NCBI RefSeq assembly: GCF_020531985.1
Contig: NZ_JAJAVQ010000001.1
Location: forward strand, 1-64,000
Length of the DNA: 64,000 nt
Reading direction: 5' to 3'
Source of the DNA: Rheinheimera aquimaris
GTDB taxonomy: Bacteria > Pseudomonadota > Gammaproteobacteria > Enterobacterales > Alteromonadaceae
The notes beneath the pieces were generated by a model. It saw only the letters and a program-made list of their open reading frames with translations. It made no database searches and was not told the origin of the DNA. Both the position numbers and the translations under genes were made by a program. Positions 48,412 to 58,076 of the stretch are shown piece by piece. Positions within the stretch are counted from its first letter, which is position 1. Every line of letters starts with the position of its first letter.

Positions 48412-49722
48412 ATGTCAGATAAAACCGTGATGAAACCACGACCTGGAGGTAAAGCCCCGGCCAAAGCTATTGCTCCGGTCAGCGGGCAGCACCATACCGG
48501 TGACAACGACAAAACCAGAATATCTGCTAATGCACTGCACACTGATAATCAGCAACGACTGCAGGTACTTTCCATCAGCGATAACATTCTGATAGATGAA
48601 GCCGGTGCGTTGTTTTCTCTGGTATCGCCAATACGCCACACCAAACAGCACGCAGATGTCGCAGGACTTAAAACACAGTGCGTACAGCTTATCAGCCAGT
48701 ATGAGCAGCAGCTGCGTAACAAAGGCATCTCTGCAGAGCTGATTGAAAAAGCCCGTTACTGCATGTGTTCTTTTATTGATGAAACGGTGCTTAACACCAG
48801 TTGGGGCGGCAACAGCGAATGGGCGACGGAGAGCCTACTGTCTACTTTTCATAATGAAACCTTTGGTGGTGAGTACTTTTTTACGTTGCTTGATAACGCC
48901 ATTGCTTCGCCAAAAGAGCATCTGTTGTTACTGGAGTTGCAGTATTTGTGTCTGTCATTTGGCTTTGTCGGCAAAATGCGGATTGAAGAGCGTGGTTATG
49001 AAAAGCTCGAAGGGTTTCGTGAACGTGCGTATAAAGCCATTCGCTCACAGCGCGGTGAACCGGCCCGTGAACTCTCGCCAGGCTGGCGCAGTCAGGTTGT
49101 CGCTGCCAATCAGCTCAGGGCGGAATTTCCACTGTGGGTAATTTGTTCTGTCGTTGCGGCAGTGCTGCTTGGTTGCTACATGTATTTGAATTATCAGATC
49201 AACAGTTATTCGGATCAGGTGAGCAGGCAACTGAATAATTTAATCGTCTGGCAACAGGACACCCCTCAACCGGCAACAGCAAAAGTGAAACAGGATGCAA
49301 TCCGGCTGCAGCAACTGTTACAGACCGAAATTCGTCGTGAGTTACTTGATGTTATCGAATTGCCTGACAGGGTTCGGATCCGGGTGGGGCTTGATCAGTC
49401 TTTTAGTCCTGGCAGTACCGGCATTAATGAAGGTTTTCAGCCGATCGCAGTGAAAATAGCCCGTGCTCTCGAGGGTACTGAGGGCCGTATTCTGGTCAGC
49501 GGATACACGGACGACTTACCGATTTTCACCAGCAAATATCCGTCTAACTGGCACTTGTCGCTGGCCCGGGCCAATGCAATGTCAGATGCATTGGCATCCG
49601 GCGCCAATTTACATGGGCGCTTGTGGCCTGAAGGACATGGTGACGCCAACCCGATAGCACCGAATGACAGCGCACAGAACCGGGCGCTGAACCGGCGTGT
49701 TGAAATTGACCTGCTACCGTAG
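48412..49722 (+). CDS. tssL: T6SS membrane protein TssL with C-terminal OmpA domain
   Basis: 436 residues. Cytoplasmic DotU-type domain (about 45-225, ARYCMCSFIDETVLNT, WGGNSEWATESLL), one membrane helix (about 240-260), then a periplasmic OmpA-like domain (about 315-436) with GYTDDLPI and NRALNRRVEIDLLP, which contain the Asp and Arg that bind diaminopimelate in peptidoglycan. This built-in anchor makes a separate TagL unnecessary. Confidence 0.94.
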   Translation: MSDKTVMKPRPGGKAPAKAIAPVSGQHHTGDNDKTRISANALHTDNQQRLQVLSISDNILIDEAGALFSLVSPIRHTKQHADVAGLKTQCVQLISQYEQQLRNKGISAELIEKARYCMCSFIDETVLNTSWGGNSEWATESLLSTFHNETFGGEYFFTLLDNAIASPKEHLLLLELQYLCLSFGFVGKMRIEERGYEKLEGFRERAYKAIRSQRGEPARELSPGWRSQVVAANQLRAEFPLWVICSVVAAVLLGCYMYLNYQINSYSDQVSRQLNNLIVWQQDTPQPATAKVKQDAIRLQQLLQTEIRRELLDVIELPDRVRIRVGLDQSFSPGSTGINEGFQPIAVKIARALEGTEGRILVSGYTDDLPIFTSKYPSNWHLSLARANAMSDALASGANLHGRLWPEGHGDANPIAPNDSAQNRALNRRVEIDLLP

Positions 49723-49744
49723 CGCCTGAAACAAAGGAAGTGTT

Positions 49745-52700
49745 ATGAAAGTTAAAGCTGTGCTGCAGCCTGTCATGGCAGTGCTTAAATCCAGTCTGTT
49801 TATTACTATTGTCGGCCTGCTGGCGCTGGCACTGTTAATCTGGTTTGGCGGCCCGTTACTGGCGATTGCCGGCTATGAGCCTCTGGCGAGCAGCAGTGCC
49901 CGTCTACTGACATTACTCATTATCGCTATGCTGTGGGGCGGGAGTCACTATATTAAAGGCTTACGCGAGAACCGCTCGAACCGCCAGGCAGTGGATACCT
50001 TGCTAAACGGTGAAGAGCATCAACAGCATGATGAGCTGGCAAAACGCGATATAGAAGTGCTGCGCCAAAGGATGCAAAAGGCTCTGGATATTTTAAAACA
50101 CGCGCGTTTTGGTAAGGCCCGTGATATTTACCAGTTGCCTTGGTATATGCTGATTGGCCCGCCGGGTTCAGGTAAAACAACGGCATTGCACAATTCTGGT
50201 CTGGAGTTTCCATTAAAAGAGCATATGGGGGCCGATGCTATTGAAGGTATCGGCGGTACCCGCCAGTGTGACTGGTGGTTCACTAACCGTGCTGTACTGA
50301 TTGATACCGCTGGGCGCTACACTACTCAGGACAGCCATGCAGCCCAGGATTCTACCGCATGGCAGGGTTTTTTGGGCCTGTTACGCAAACACAGGCCACG
50401 CCGGCCAATTAATGGTGTCATTGTGTTTGTCAGTTTGGCCGACTTGCTTAATCAAACCCGTACCGAGCGTAACTTACATGCCCGGGCTATCAAGCAGCGC
50501 GTGCAAGAGTTACAGAACCAGCTTGGTATGACGTTTCCTGTGTACGTTATGTTCACAAAAGCAGATTTAATTGCTGGCTTTACCGAGTTTTTTGCTCATC
50601 TGAGTGAAGAAGAGCGGGAACAGGTCTGGGGGATGACATTCAATGCGGTCGCTGATGACGCAGAAAAAGGTGTGGTTTCGCAGTTTAATAAAGAGTTTCA
50701 CGCCATGATTAATCGCCTGACTCAGCGGTTGTTCAGTCGCTTACAGTATGAGCACGATCAGGAAAACAGGGCAGCGATTTACGAATTTCCGAGGCAGTTA
50801 AGATTACTGCAAAGTGCCGCTGATGATTTTCTCAAAGAAATATTTGCGCCTAATCCCTTTGAAAAACCAACCATGTTAAGAGGTGTATATATTGCCAGCG
50901 CAACGCAGGAAGGTGTGCCGATAGATCGAGTGATGTCACAGCTTGGCTCCAACTTTGGCCTGGCGGAACCGCCACTGCGTCGTCAGACCGGCGAGGGTAA
51001 GGGATACTTTATTAAGCGTTTCTTTGAGGAAATTGTTATCCCTGAACGGGAACTGGCATCAGTGAATCTGCGGCATAAGAACCGTCATCGCTGGATAAGG
51101 CGGTCTGTGTTGGCGGGTACCGCTTTGTCCTCAGTCTGGCTATTGTTCGCCTGGGCTGGCAGTTATAGCTGGAATACCACTCTGGTCGATACGGTTAGTA
51201 AAGATATTGAAAATTATCAGAGTCTTACAGAAAAAAGCTCTACAGAGCAGGATGTGGTTGCACTTAATGACCGGCTGAATTTATTACGTGATTTGCCTGC
51301 TGGCTATTCCGGTGTTCTGCCTACTGATGGCCCTAAAAATCTTGGTTTATATCAAGGGGATAAGTTGGGGCAGGCGGGTAAGAGTGCCTACCAGCATGGT
51401 CTTTACCATAGTTTTGTCCCCTTTGTGTTACAGAGTCTGACAGCTGAAATGCAGGTAAATGCACAGCACAGAGATTATCTGTATGAAACACTGAAAACGT
51501 ATCTGATGCTGTTTAAACCTGAACACTTTGACGCTGAACAGATCAGTTCCTGGTTTGCACTCTACGTGGAACGCCGTTTTGCCGGCGACGTAAACCAGCC
51601 GCTGAGACTGTCATTACAGAATCATCTGCAGGCTTTATTGGAAAACGGCGTTAAAGGCGCGACGTACAGTGAAGATGCAGTAATAGCCGCCCGCGATTTG
51701 TTGTTGACGGTTCCGTTAGCTGAGCGGGCTTATCAGCGCATCCGTACAGAACTGATTAAAAGTCATATCCCTGACTTTAAACTGGTAGATGTGTTGGGAA
51801 CCGACGGCGTTAAAATAGTCCAGCGTAAAAGTGGGCTCTCATTGCAGGAAGGTATCCCCGGTTTATACACATACAAAGGGTTCCACGGCCTGTTTAACGT
51901 TGAAAAACGCCGGATTATCCGCAGTTTAATGGAAGACAGTTGGGTTTATGGCGAAGCACTTGGAACTGATGACAACCCAGCTGATTCGAGCTTGTCTGAG
52001 CAGGTCACAGAGCGATATCTGCGGGATTATGCGTATCAGTGGCAGCAATTACTGGACGACATCAGTATCGCGTCAGTCAATGATGTAGAGCAGGGCGTTT
52101 TCGTAACAAAGGTACTGTCGGGCCCTGAGCAGCCCATTCAGAGCATTATCAGAGCCGTGCAGCAAAATGTGCGGCTGACCAGTTTGCCGGAGTCTGCCGA
52201 AGCGAAGCTGGCGACTGATGTGGCCGGTAAGGTCGCAGAAACACAGTTTTCCGGACAAAAAGCAAGGTTAGACCGTTTACTGCCAGACAATATGTCCGCG
52301 TTATCTCAACAACTGCCAGGCAAAGAAGTGGAGCTGGCGTTCACTGAGCTGCTGAATATCAGTGATGCTCAGCTGGAGCAAATCGGTCAAACCAGCCGTA
52401 TGTATCATCAGTATCTGGAACGGTTGTATATGCCAGGAGGCATGGCCCGTCAGGCTTATGTTAATCAGCTGGATGGCGAGGGTGGAAACGAGCTTAGTAT
52501 GGCGCTACGGCGTCTGAAGAGCGATATCCCTTCTCCTTTTGCTGATTGGTTAGGCAATCTGTCGGCTGATACCGGTAAACTGTTTGCAAAAGGTAGTCGC
52601 CAGCACATAAATGAAGCCTGGCAAGGCACGGTTTTGGCGGAGTACAAGCGCGCTATTGCCGGTCGCTATCCACTGGAGCGTCGCAGTGCCAATGACATTA

Positions 52701-53293
52701 AACTGCGCGATTTTGAGCGTTTCTTTGGTTACGATGGCACACTTGATAACTTTTTCAAAGATTACCTGCGTCCCTTTGTAAATACCAGCCGCACTAACTG
52801 GACGTTTAAGAAAGACATAGGTCTGGATCATAGTGTTCTGAATACTTTCCAGGCTGCTGCTCAGATCCGGGCGGCGTTTTTTGAAACCGGCAGCCAGAAG
52901 CTGAAAGTAGGTTTTAGCCTGCGGCCTGTTTATCTTGATCGCCATATCACACACCTGTTACTGGAACTTGATGGCCAGGAGTTATCTTATCGGCACGGCC
53001 CGACACGTTCGCGGCAGTTTTTCTGGCCCGGAGACAGAAATAAGCTGGAAACCAGACTGGTGTTTACCCCGGCCAACTCAGGTTTACCCTCTAATGTCAG
53101 TCATGCCGGTGAGTGGTCCTGGTTCCGCTTTCTTGATGAGCTGACACAAGCCAGGCCGCAAACCCGGACAGATAAAATTTTACATCTGGCGGTGCAGGGC
53201 AATAAAGCCCGGGTCGAGCTGGTGCCTGATACAGTCAATAACCCTTTCTGGAATAGTGCATTGGAGACGTTCAGTTGTCCGGCAAGTTTATAA
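49745..53293 (+). CDS. tssM: T6SS inner-membrane protein TssM (IcmF)
   Basis: 1182 residues. Two N-terminal membrane helices (about 16-45 and 52-70), a cytoplasmic NTPase domain with Walker A GPPGSGKTT (138-146) and VLIDTAGRY, a third helix near 445-465, then the large periplasmic part ending in the TssJ-binding beta domain (GEWSWFRFLDE). Walker residues are intact, so ATP binding is plausible. Its end overlaps tagF by 19 bases. Confidence 0.96.
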   Translation: MKVKAVLQPVMAVLKSSLFITIVGLLALALLIWFGGPLLAIAGYEPLASSSARLLTLLIIAMLWGGSHYIKGLRENRSNRQAVDTLLNGEEHQQHDELAKRDIEVLRQRMQKALDILKHARFGKARDIYQLPWYMLIGPPGSGKTTALHNSGLEFPLKEHMGADAIEGIGGTRQCDWWFTNRAVLIDTAGRYTTQDSHAAQDSTAWQGFLGLLRKHRPRRPINGVIVFVSLADLLNQTRTERNLHARAIKQRVQELQNQLGMTFPVYVMFTKADLIAGFTEFFAHLSEEEREQVWGMTFNAVADDAEKGVVSQFNKEFHAMINRLTQRLFSRLQYEHDQENRAAIYEFPRQLRLLQSAADDFLKEIFAPNPFEKPTMLRGVYIASATQEGVPIDRVMSQLGSNFGLAEPPLRRQTGEGKGYFIKRFFEEIVIPERELASVNLRHKNRHRWIRRSVLAGTALSSVWLLFAWAGSYSWNTTLVDTVSKDIENYQSLTEKSSTEQDVVALNDRLNLLRDLPAGYSGVLPTDGPKNLGLYQGDKLGQAGKSAYQHGLYHSFVPFVLQSLTAEMQVNAQHRDYLYETLKTYLMLFKPEHFDAEQISSWFALYVERRFAGDVNQPLRLSLQNHLQALLENGVKGATYSEDAVIAARDLLLTVPLAERAYQRIRTELIKSHIPDFKLVDVLGTDGVKIVQRKSGLSLQEGIPGLYTYKGFHGLFNVEKRRIIRSLMEDSWVYGEALGTDDNPADSSLSEQVTERYLRDYAYQWQQLLDDISIASVNDVEQGVFVTKVLSGPEQPIQSIIRAVQQNVRLTSLPESAEAKLATDVAGKVAETQFSGQKARLDRLLPDNMSALSQQLPGKEVELAFTELLNISDAQLEQIGQTSRMYHQYLERLYMPGGMARQAYVNQLDGEGGNELSMALRRLKSDIPSPFADWLGNLSADTGKLFAKGSRQHINEAWQGTVLAEYKRAIAGRYPLERRSANDIKLRDFERFFGYDGTLDNFFKDYLRPFVNTSRTNWTFKKDIGLDHSVLNTFQAAAQIRAAFFETGSQKLKVGFSLRPVYLDRHITHLLLELDGQELSYRHGPTRSRQFFWPGDRNKLETRLVFTPANSGLPSNVSHAGEWSWFRFLDELTQARPQTRTDKILHLAVQGNKARVELVPDTVNNPFWNSALETFSCPASL

Positions 53294-54000
53294 ATGAGAT
53301 AGGTATTTGCGGCAAGATCCCCAGTCGTGGCGATTTTCTTGCTCAAGGATTAGCAGCCGGTTTTGTCGACAGCTGGAACGAATGGTTACAGGCTGTAATG
53401 GCAGTTAGTCGTGAGCAGTTGGGGCGGCAATGGCTGGAAAGCTATCTGATCAGCCCGGTATGGCATTTTGCGCTGTCCGCTGGTGTGTGTGGTAATGACG
53501 CGGTGATGGGCTGCCTTATGCCAAGCGTTGATCAGGTAGGCCGGCATTTCCCATTTACCCTGGCCAGGGTTATGTCATGCACTCCGGTGCATGCCCGGTT
53601 GCAGGATAACTGGAGCGCCGTATTACAACAACAGGCTCTGTTAACTCTGGAGGATGATTTTAGCTTTGACCTCTGGCTTAGCAGATTGCAACAGGCGGAA
53701 ATTAGTTGGCCAGAGAAGCAGCAAATTACGGCGCCGGTAATGCCACAAGCGCAGGGACGTCCAGCCTGGGTGATCAAGAGTAATAGTGAGCCTGATGCGA
53801 TGTCCTTGTTACACCATAGTTACCGGCAGCAGTTTGAGCGCTATTGCCTGTGGTGGACTGACGGCTCTGAGCAGGTTCCAGCCTGTACTTTGGTCAGTAA
53901 TGGTTTACCTCAGGTCAGCCAGTATGCAGCAATGCTTAACGGCGATTGGCAACGCTGGCACTGGCAGTGTGCAGAGATTAATGATAGCGGAATTGTATAA
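53275..54000 (+). CDS. tagF: T6SS accessory protein TagF (ImpM)
   Basis: 241 residues of the ImpM/TagF family (GICGKIPSRGDFLAQGL, MGCLMPSVDQVGRHFPFTL). In P. aeruginosa TagF holds back secretion by binding the FHA protein. The only supported start is TTG 53275, with GGAG eight bases before it. Ends two bases before pppA. Confidence 0.92.
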   Translation: MSGKFINEIGICGKIPSRGDFLAQGLAAGFVDSWNEWLQAVMAVSREQLGRQWLESYLISPVWHFALSAGVCGNDAVMGCLMPSVDQVGRHFPFTLARVMSCTPVHARLQDNWSAVLQQQALLTLEDDFSFDLWLSRLQQAEISWPEKQQITAPVMPQAQGRPAWVIKSNSEPDAMSLLHHSYRQQFERYCLWWTDGSEQVPACTLVSNGLPQVSQYAAMLNGDWQRWHWQCAEINDSGIV

Positions 54001-54002
54001 CG

Positions 54003-54773
54003 ATGAGACAAGTTGTATCCCACGCACAGACCCATAAAGGCCTGGTCAGAAAATGTAACGAAGATGCTTGTCTTGATATGGCGGATAGCGGAGTCTGGCT
54101 GGTTGCCGATGGCATGGGCGGGCATGCAGCCGGCGATATTGCCAGCCAATTGGTTGTTGATACGGTAAAGGTTGCAGTACAGCGAACCGGCGACATATCG
54201 CTGCAGTTGCTGACGGAGTCATTACAACAGGCGAATGACGAGTTATGCCATTACAGCGCCAGGAATCTGCAAGGGCGCACCGCGGGCTCTACAGTTGTGA
54301 TGCTTATGATAGACAAACTGCATTACCATTTTCTCTGGGCGGGAGATAGCCGCGGATATTTGCTGCGTAATAATGTTCTGCGCCAGGTTACGCGTGATCA
54401 TTCTCAGGTCAATGAAATGGTTGATGAAGGATTGATTGATAGCAGTGAAGCAGAACAGCATGAGCTGGCCAACGTGATAACACGTGCTGTAGGCGTAGAC
54501 CCCAATCTGACCGTGGATGTCATTAGCGGTGTGTGGCAGCCGGGAGATCTATTCTTGCTCTGCAGCGACGGACTTAACAAGGAGTTGAGTGACGAAGAGA
54601 TTTGTCATTATCTGACACATAACAATATTGCCGAGGCCAACAGGGCGTTGCTGCATTCCACTCTGGTTGCGGGGGCAAGAGATAACGTCACTTGCATCCT
54701 GATAAAGGTTGATGTGAATTCCGACAATGTTAACGAAAAAGATAAAACGATACCAATTTATATTAAAAATTAG
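54003..54773 (+). CDS. pppA: T6SS PP2C-type phosphatase (PppA)
   Basis: 256 residues of the PPM/PP2C family. Metal ligands are present: NED (19-21), VADGMGGHAAGD (34-45), SDGLN and ARDNVTCILI. It should remove the PpkA phosphate from the FHA protein and reset the system. A short tail beyond the domain reads IPIYIKN. Ends in an AT-rich gap before tssA. Confidence 0.94.
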   Translation: MRQVVSHAQTHKGLVRKCNEDACLDMADSGVWLVADGMGGHAAGDIASQLVVDTVKVAVQRTGDISLQLLTESLQQANDELCHYSARNLQGRTAGSTVVMLMIDKLHYHFLWAGDSRGYLLRNNVLRQVTRDHSQVNEMVDEGLIDSSEAEQHELANVITRAVGVDPNLTVDVISGVWQPGDLFLLCSDGLNKELSDEEICHYLTHNNIAEANRALLHSTLVAGARDNVTCILIKVDVNSDNVNEKDKTIPIYIKN

Positions 54774-54854
54774 GAAAAGTGACTTAATTGTTGTTATTAA
54801 TAAAACAATAAAGTAACATAATTCGCTGGAAAACGTCTCATTCTGGTTGTTGTG
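54774..54854. promoter_or_regulatory. AT-rich gap before tssA
   Basis: About 80 bases with ATTGTT (54787-54792) and an inverted AACAAT (54804-54809) around TTATTAATA. The base content differs sharply from neighbouring genes and suggests an internal promoter or regulator site for the sheath/baseplate half of the cluster. Confidence 0.4.
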
Positions 54855-55946
54855 ATGGAATACAGTGAATTAATTGATTTTGATATGTTAATTAATGCGG
54901 TTGATGCCAGTGCACCCGCAGGCATTGATCCGCGTAGTGATATTTCGCCCACATCTCAGTATTACCAGTTGAAAGATATTCGCGGTCAGGCCAGAGCTAA
55001 CGAGCGGGCGTTACTCGCCGAAGATGAAGATTTCCAGGCGCTGATCTCCGATTGGCGCCCACTTAGCGAAAAAATCCCTCAGGTGTTATGCAGCAGTACC
55101 AAAGATCTTGAGTATGCCGCCTGGCTGATTGAGGCACTGTGCCGTACTCATGGTTTTGCCGGTCTTGCCGCAGGCTTTAAAGCAACCCGCTTACTGATAG
55201 AGCATTTTTGGACTTGTCTGTATCCACTGCCAGATGAAGACGGCATGGAGATGCGTATTGCACCTCTGATTGGCTTGAACGGTTATGAGGGAGATGGTGC
55301 TCTTATCACTCCCATTCTGAGTATCCCGCTCACTGATGTAACAGCACACGGTCAGTTTGCCTGCTGGCAATACGAACGTGCGGCTGACATTTCACGCAAG
55401 GATGAAAAACGTCAGAAACAAAAAGCCGATGCGGGTATCGCCAGCCTGGAGCAAGTGAAAAGTGCAGTTGCAGAGACGCCCGCTGCGTTTTATCAGCACC
55501 TCAAAGCGCAGATTGACGATGCTATCGCAGAGTTTGCTTTGCTGTCTCAAGCGATGGATGAGGCTATGGGAGGAGAACCCCAGCCGACCAGTGCAATTAG
55601 CAAAGCTCTGCAAAAATGCCTTGATGCAGTTAATTATCTGGCGGCAGACAAGCTGGCAGTTCAGGCGGCAGCTGTCACATTACAGAGTGAAGCTGACAGT
55701 GATACAGAAGCTGACCCTGTTCAGCGGCAGGTTCAGAGTCGTGAACAAGTGCTGTATAGCCTGAAACAGGCGGCTGAATTTTTCCGTAAAACTGAACCTC
55801 ATTCACCAATTTCGTACGCACTTGAACAGGTAGTTCACTGGAGTGGGCTCAGCTTGCCTGAGCTGCTGCAGGAGCTGATCGACGATAACAACAGCCGTAA
55901 TCATTATTTCCGGTTAGCGGGGATCCCGCAGAAAAGCAGTAGCTGA
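54855..55946 (+). CDS. tssA: T6SS protein TssA (ImpA N-terminal family)
   Basis: 363 residues from ATG 54855 (GTG 54852 is in frame one codon earlier; no good Shine-Dalgarno site). The N-terminal ImpA domain has PAGIDPRSD, EAAWLIEAL-like EYAAWLIEALCRTHGFAGL and FWTCLYPLPDEDG. The C terminus has an HSPISYALEQVVHW block as in short TssA proteins that stay at the baseplate end. First gene of the sheath module. Confidence 0.9.
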   Translation: MEYSELIDFDMLINAVDASAPAGIDPRSDISPTSQYYQLKDIRGQARANERALLAEDEDFQALISDWRPLSEKIPQVLCSSTKDLEYAAWLIEALCRTHGFAGLAAGFKATRLLIEHFWTCLYPLPDEDGMEMRIAPLIGLNGYEGDGALITPILSIPLTDVTAHGQFACWQYERAADISRKDEKRQKQKADAGIASLEQVKSAVAETPAAFYQHLKAQIDDAIAEFALLSQAMDEAMGGEPQPTSAISKALQKCLDAVNYLAADKLAVQAAAVTLQSEADSDTEADPVQRQVQSREQVLYSLKQAAEFFRKTEPHSPISYALEQVVHWSGLSLPELLQELIDDNNSRNHYFRLAGIPQKSSS

Positions 55947-55997
55947 TAAACCGGTACCAACAGGCGTAAATAACAGCTGAGTAACAGGAGAAAGTCA

Positions 55998-56498
55998 ATG
56001 GAAAGTATTCACAGTAAGTTGTCCCGGGTGCGTAAGCCCCGAGTGCATATTACATATGACGTAGAGACAGAAGGAGCTGCGGTTAAGAAAGAGTTGCCTT
56101 TTGTTGTCGGCGTGATGGGTGATTTTGCCGGGCAGAACACCGAGGCATTAAAGCCGTTAAAAGACCGTCGTTTTGTGCAGATTGACCGCGATAACTTTGA
56201 TGAAGTGTTAAAGCGGATGAATCCTAAGCTGAATTTCAAAGTTGAAAACAAGTTGGCCGGTGATGGCAGTGAGTTCAGTGTAGACCTTCAGTTTAAATCG
56301 ATGCAGGACTTTGAACCAGCTGCAATTGTCAAGCAGGTTGAGCCTTTAGACAAGCTGATGGCGACTCGCAATAAGCTGCGGGACCTGATGACAAAAATCG
56401 ATCGTTCAGAAGAGCTTGAGAATATTCTGGAACGGGTATTAAACAACAATGAAGATCTGCAAAAGCTGGCGCAGGATCTTAGCATAGAGGACAAATAA
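55998..56498 (+). CDS. tssB: T6SS sheath small subunit TssB
   Basis: 166 residues, normal for TssB/VipA. Family blocks: RVHITYDVE-like [44 protein letters not shown]. It pairs with TssC to form the contractile sheath. CAGGAG precedes the ATG, and tssC follows after one base. Confidence 0.96.
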   Translation: MESIHSKLSRVRKPRVHITYDVETEGAAVKKELPFVVGVMGDFAGQNTEALKPLKDRRFVQIDRDNFDEVLKRMNPKLNFKVENKLAGDGSEFSVDLQFKSMQDFEPAAIVKQVEPLDKLMATRNKLRDLMTKIDRSEELENILERVLNNNEDLQKLAQDLSIEDK

Positions 56499-56499
56499 T

Positions 56500-57993
56500 A
56501 TGAGTACGGAAGCTTTACTCGAGCAGCATGATAATGCTCAGACTGCCTCCAGCTCGTTGCTGGAGCAAGCCATAGGTGCCACCAAGCAAACTGATGCGTC
56601 ACGTGCAGAAGAGTTGCTGCGTACCTTGACTGAAGAAGCTTTAAGCGGAACCGTAAGCTGGAACAAGAATCTGACAGTGACGTTTAATGAAGCGATTAAC
56701 CGGCTGGATCAACTGATTTCTGAACAATTGGCTGTCATCATGCACACCCCGGCGTTTCAGAAGTTAGAGGGCAGCTGGCGTGGTCTGAATCACCTGGTGA
56801 TGAATTCAGAAACCAGCGCTTCGCTTAAAATCCGCATGATCAGTATGAGCAAAAAAGAGCTCTACAAAGATTTGAGCAAAGCGGTGGAGTTTGATCAAAG
56901 CCAAACGTTTAAAAAGGTTTATGAGTCCGAGTTTGGTACGCCGGGTGGTGAGCCTTATGGTGCCATTATTGGTGACTATGAATTTACCAATCACCCGGAA
57001 GATATTGAAACACTGACGTATATGTCAAACGTTGCGGCGGCTGGTTTTTGTCCGTTTATTTCAGCATCAGCGCCTGCGCTGTTCGGTTTTGATGACTGGA
57101 CAGAATTATCTAAACCTCGCGATCTGGAAAAAATCTTTGAATCGCTGGAATACACCAAATGGCGCTCTTTCCGTGACAGTGATGATTCACGTTTTGTGAC
57201 ACTGACCATGCCACGCGTTCTGGCGCGTTTACCTTATGGTTCGGCAACAGCGCCGATAGAAGAATTTGGCTTTGAAGAATTTGAACTTGACGGCCAAAAA
57301 GGCGTGGCGAAAACCACAAACCATTCAGACTATTGCTGGATGAACGCAGCCTACGTTATGGGAACCAAGCTTACCAATGCGTTTGCTCAGTACGGTTTCT
57401 GTACAGCCATCCGCGGTGCTGAAGGCGGTGGTAAAGTTGAAGGTTTGCCCAGCCACATTTTCATGAGTGATGACGGTGATCCGGATCTGAAGTGTCCGAC
57501 CGAAATTGGTATTACCGACAGACGCGAAGCTGAACTTGGGAAAATGGGCTTTTTACCGCTGTGTCACTACAAGAATACTGATTACGCAGTATTTTTTGGC
57601 GCCCAGACGGCACAAAAGCCGAAAAAGTATGACACGCCGGAAGCCACAGCAAACGCGGCAATTTCGGCACGTTTGCCTTATCTGATGGCGACATCGCGTT
57701 TTGCACATTATCTGAAAGTGTTAGCCCGCGATAAAATCGGTAGCTTTATGGAAGCAGAGGATGTTGAGGTCTGGCTGAATCGCTGGATCCTGAACTATGT
57801 GAATGCGTCAGAGGGCAGTGGTCAGGAAGTCCGTGCCCGATATCCACTGGCCGATGCCAAGGTTCAGGTACGTGAAATTCCCGGCCGGCCGGGCTCTTAC
57901 AATGCAGTAGCATGGCTAAGGCCTTGGTTACAGTTGGAAGAGCTGTCTACATCGCTGCGTCTGGTAGCGAAAATTCCCGAAATGGGTAGTTAA
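56500..57993 (+). CDS. tssC: T6SS sheath large subunit TssC (first copy)
   Basis: 497 residues, canonical TssC/VipB. Blocks: [33 protein letters not shown] split around [34 protein letters not shown] and the C-terminal [18 protein letters not shown], which contributes to the handshake strands with TssB. It begins one base after tssB. A stem-loop follows it. Confidence 0.96.
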   Translation: MSTEALLEQHDNAQTASSSLLEQAIGATKQTDASRAEELLRTLTEEALSGTVSWNKNLTVTFNEAINRLDQLISEQLAVIMHTPAFQKLEGSWRGLNHLVMNSETSASLKIRMISMSKKELYKDLSKAVEFDQSQTFKKVYESEFGTPGGEPYGAIIGDYEFTNHPEDIETLTYMSNVAAAGFCPFISASAPALFGFDDWTELSKPRDLEKIFESLEYTKWRSFRDSDDSRFVTLTMPRVLARLPYGSATAPIEEFGFEEFELDGQKGVAKTTNHSDYCWMNAAYVMGTKLTNAFAQYGFCTAIRGAEGGGKVEGLPSHIFMSDDGDPDLKCPTEIGITDRREAELGKMGFLPLCHYKNTDYAVFFGAQTAQKPKKYDTPEATANAAISARLPYLMATSRFAHYLKVLARDKIGSFMEAEDVEVWLNRWILNYVNASEGSGQEVRARYPLADAKVQVREIPGRPGSYNAVAWLRPWLQLEELSTSLRLVAKIPEMGS

Positions 57994-58000
57994 TGCCTGT

Positions 58001-58038
58001 GGCCTGCAAGCACACTCATCCCCGTGTGTTTGCAGGCT
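58001..58038 (+). other. Stem-loop between the two tssC genes
   Basis: CCTGCAAGCACAC (58003-58015) pairs with GTGTGTTTGCAGG (58024-58036) over 13 bases with one G-U pair; outer G-C and G-U pairs extend it. The loop is TCATCCCC. There is no clean T-run behind it (CTGACAGGTTTTC), so an mRNA-stabilising, processing or partial-termination role is more likely than full termination. Confidence 0.75.
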
Positions 58039-58076
58039 GACAGGTTTTCAATTGCAGGTAAGCAATCGAGGATGTC

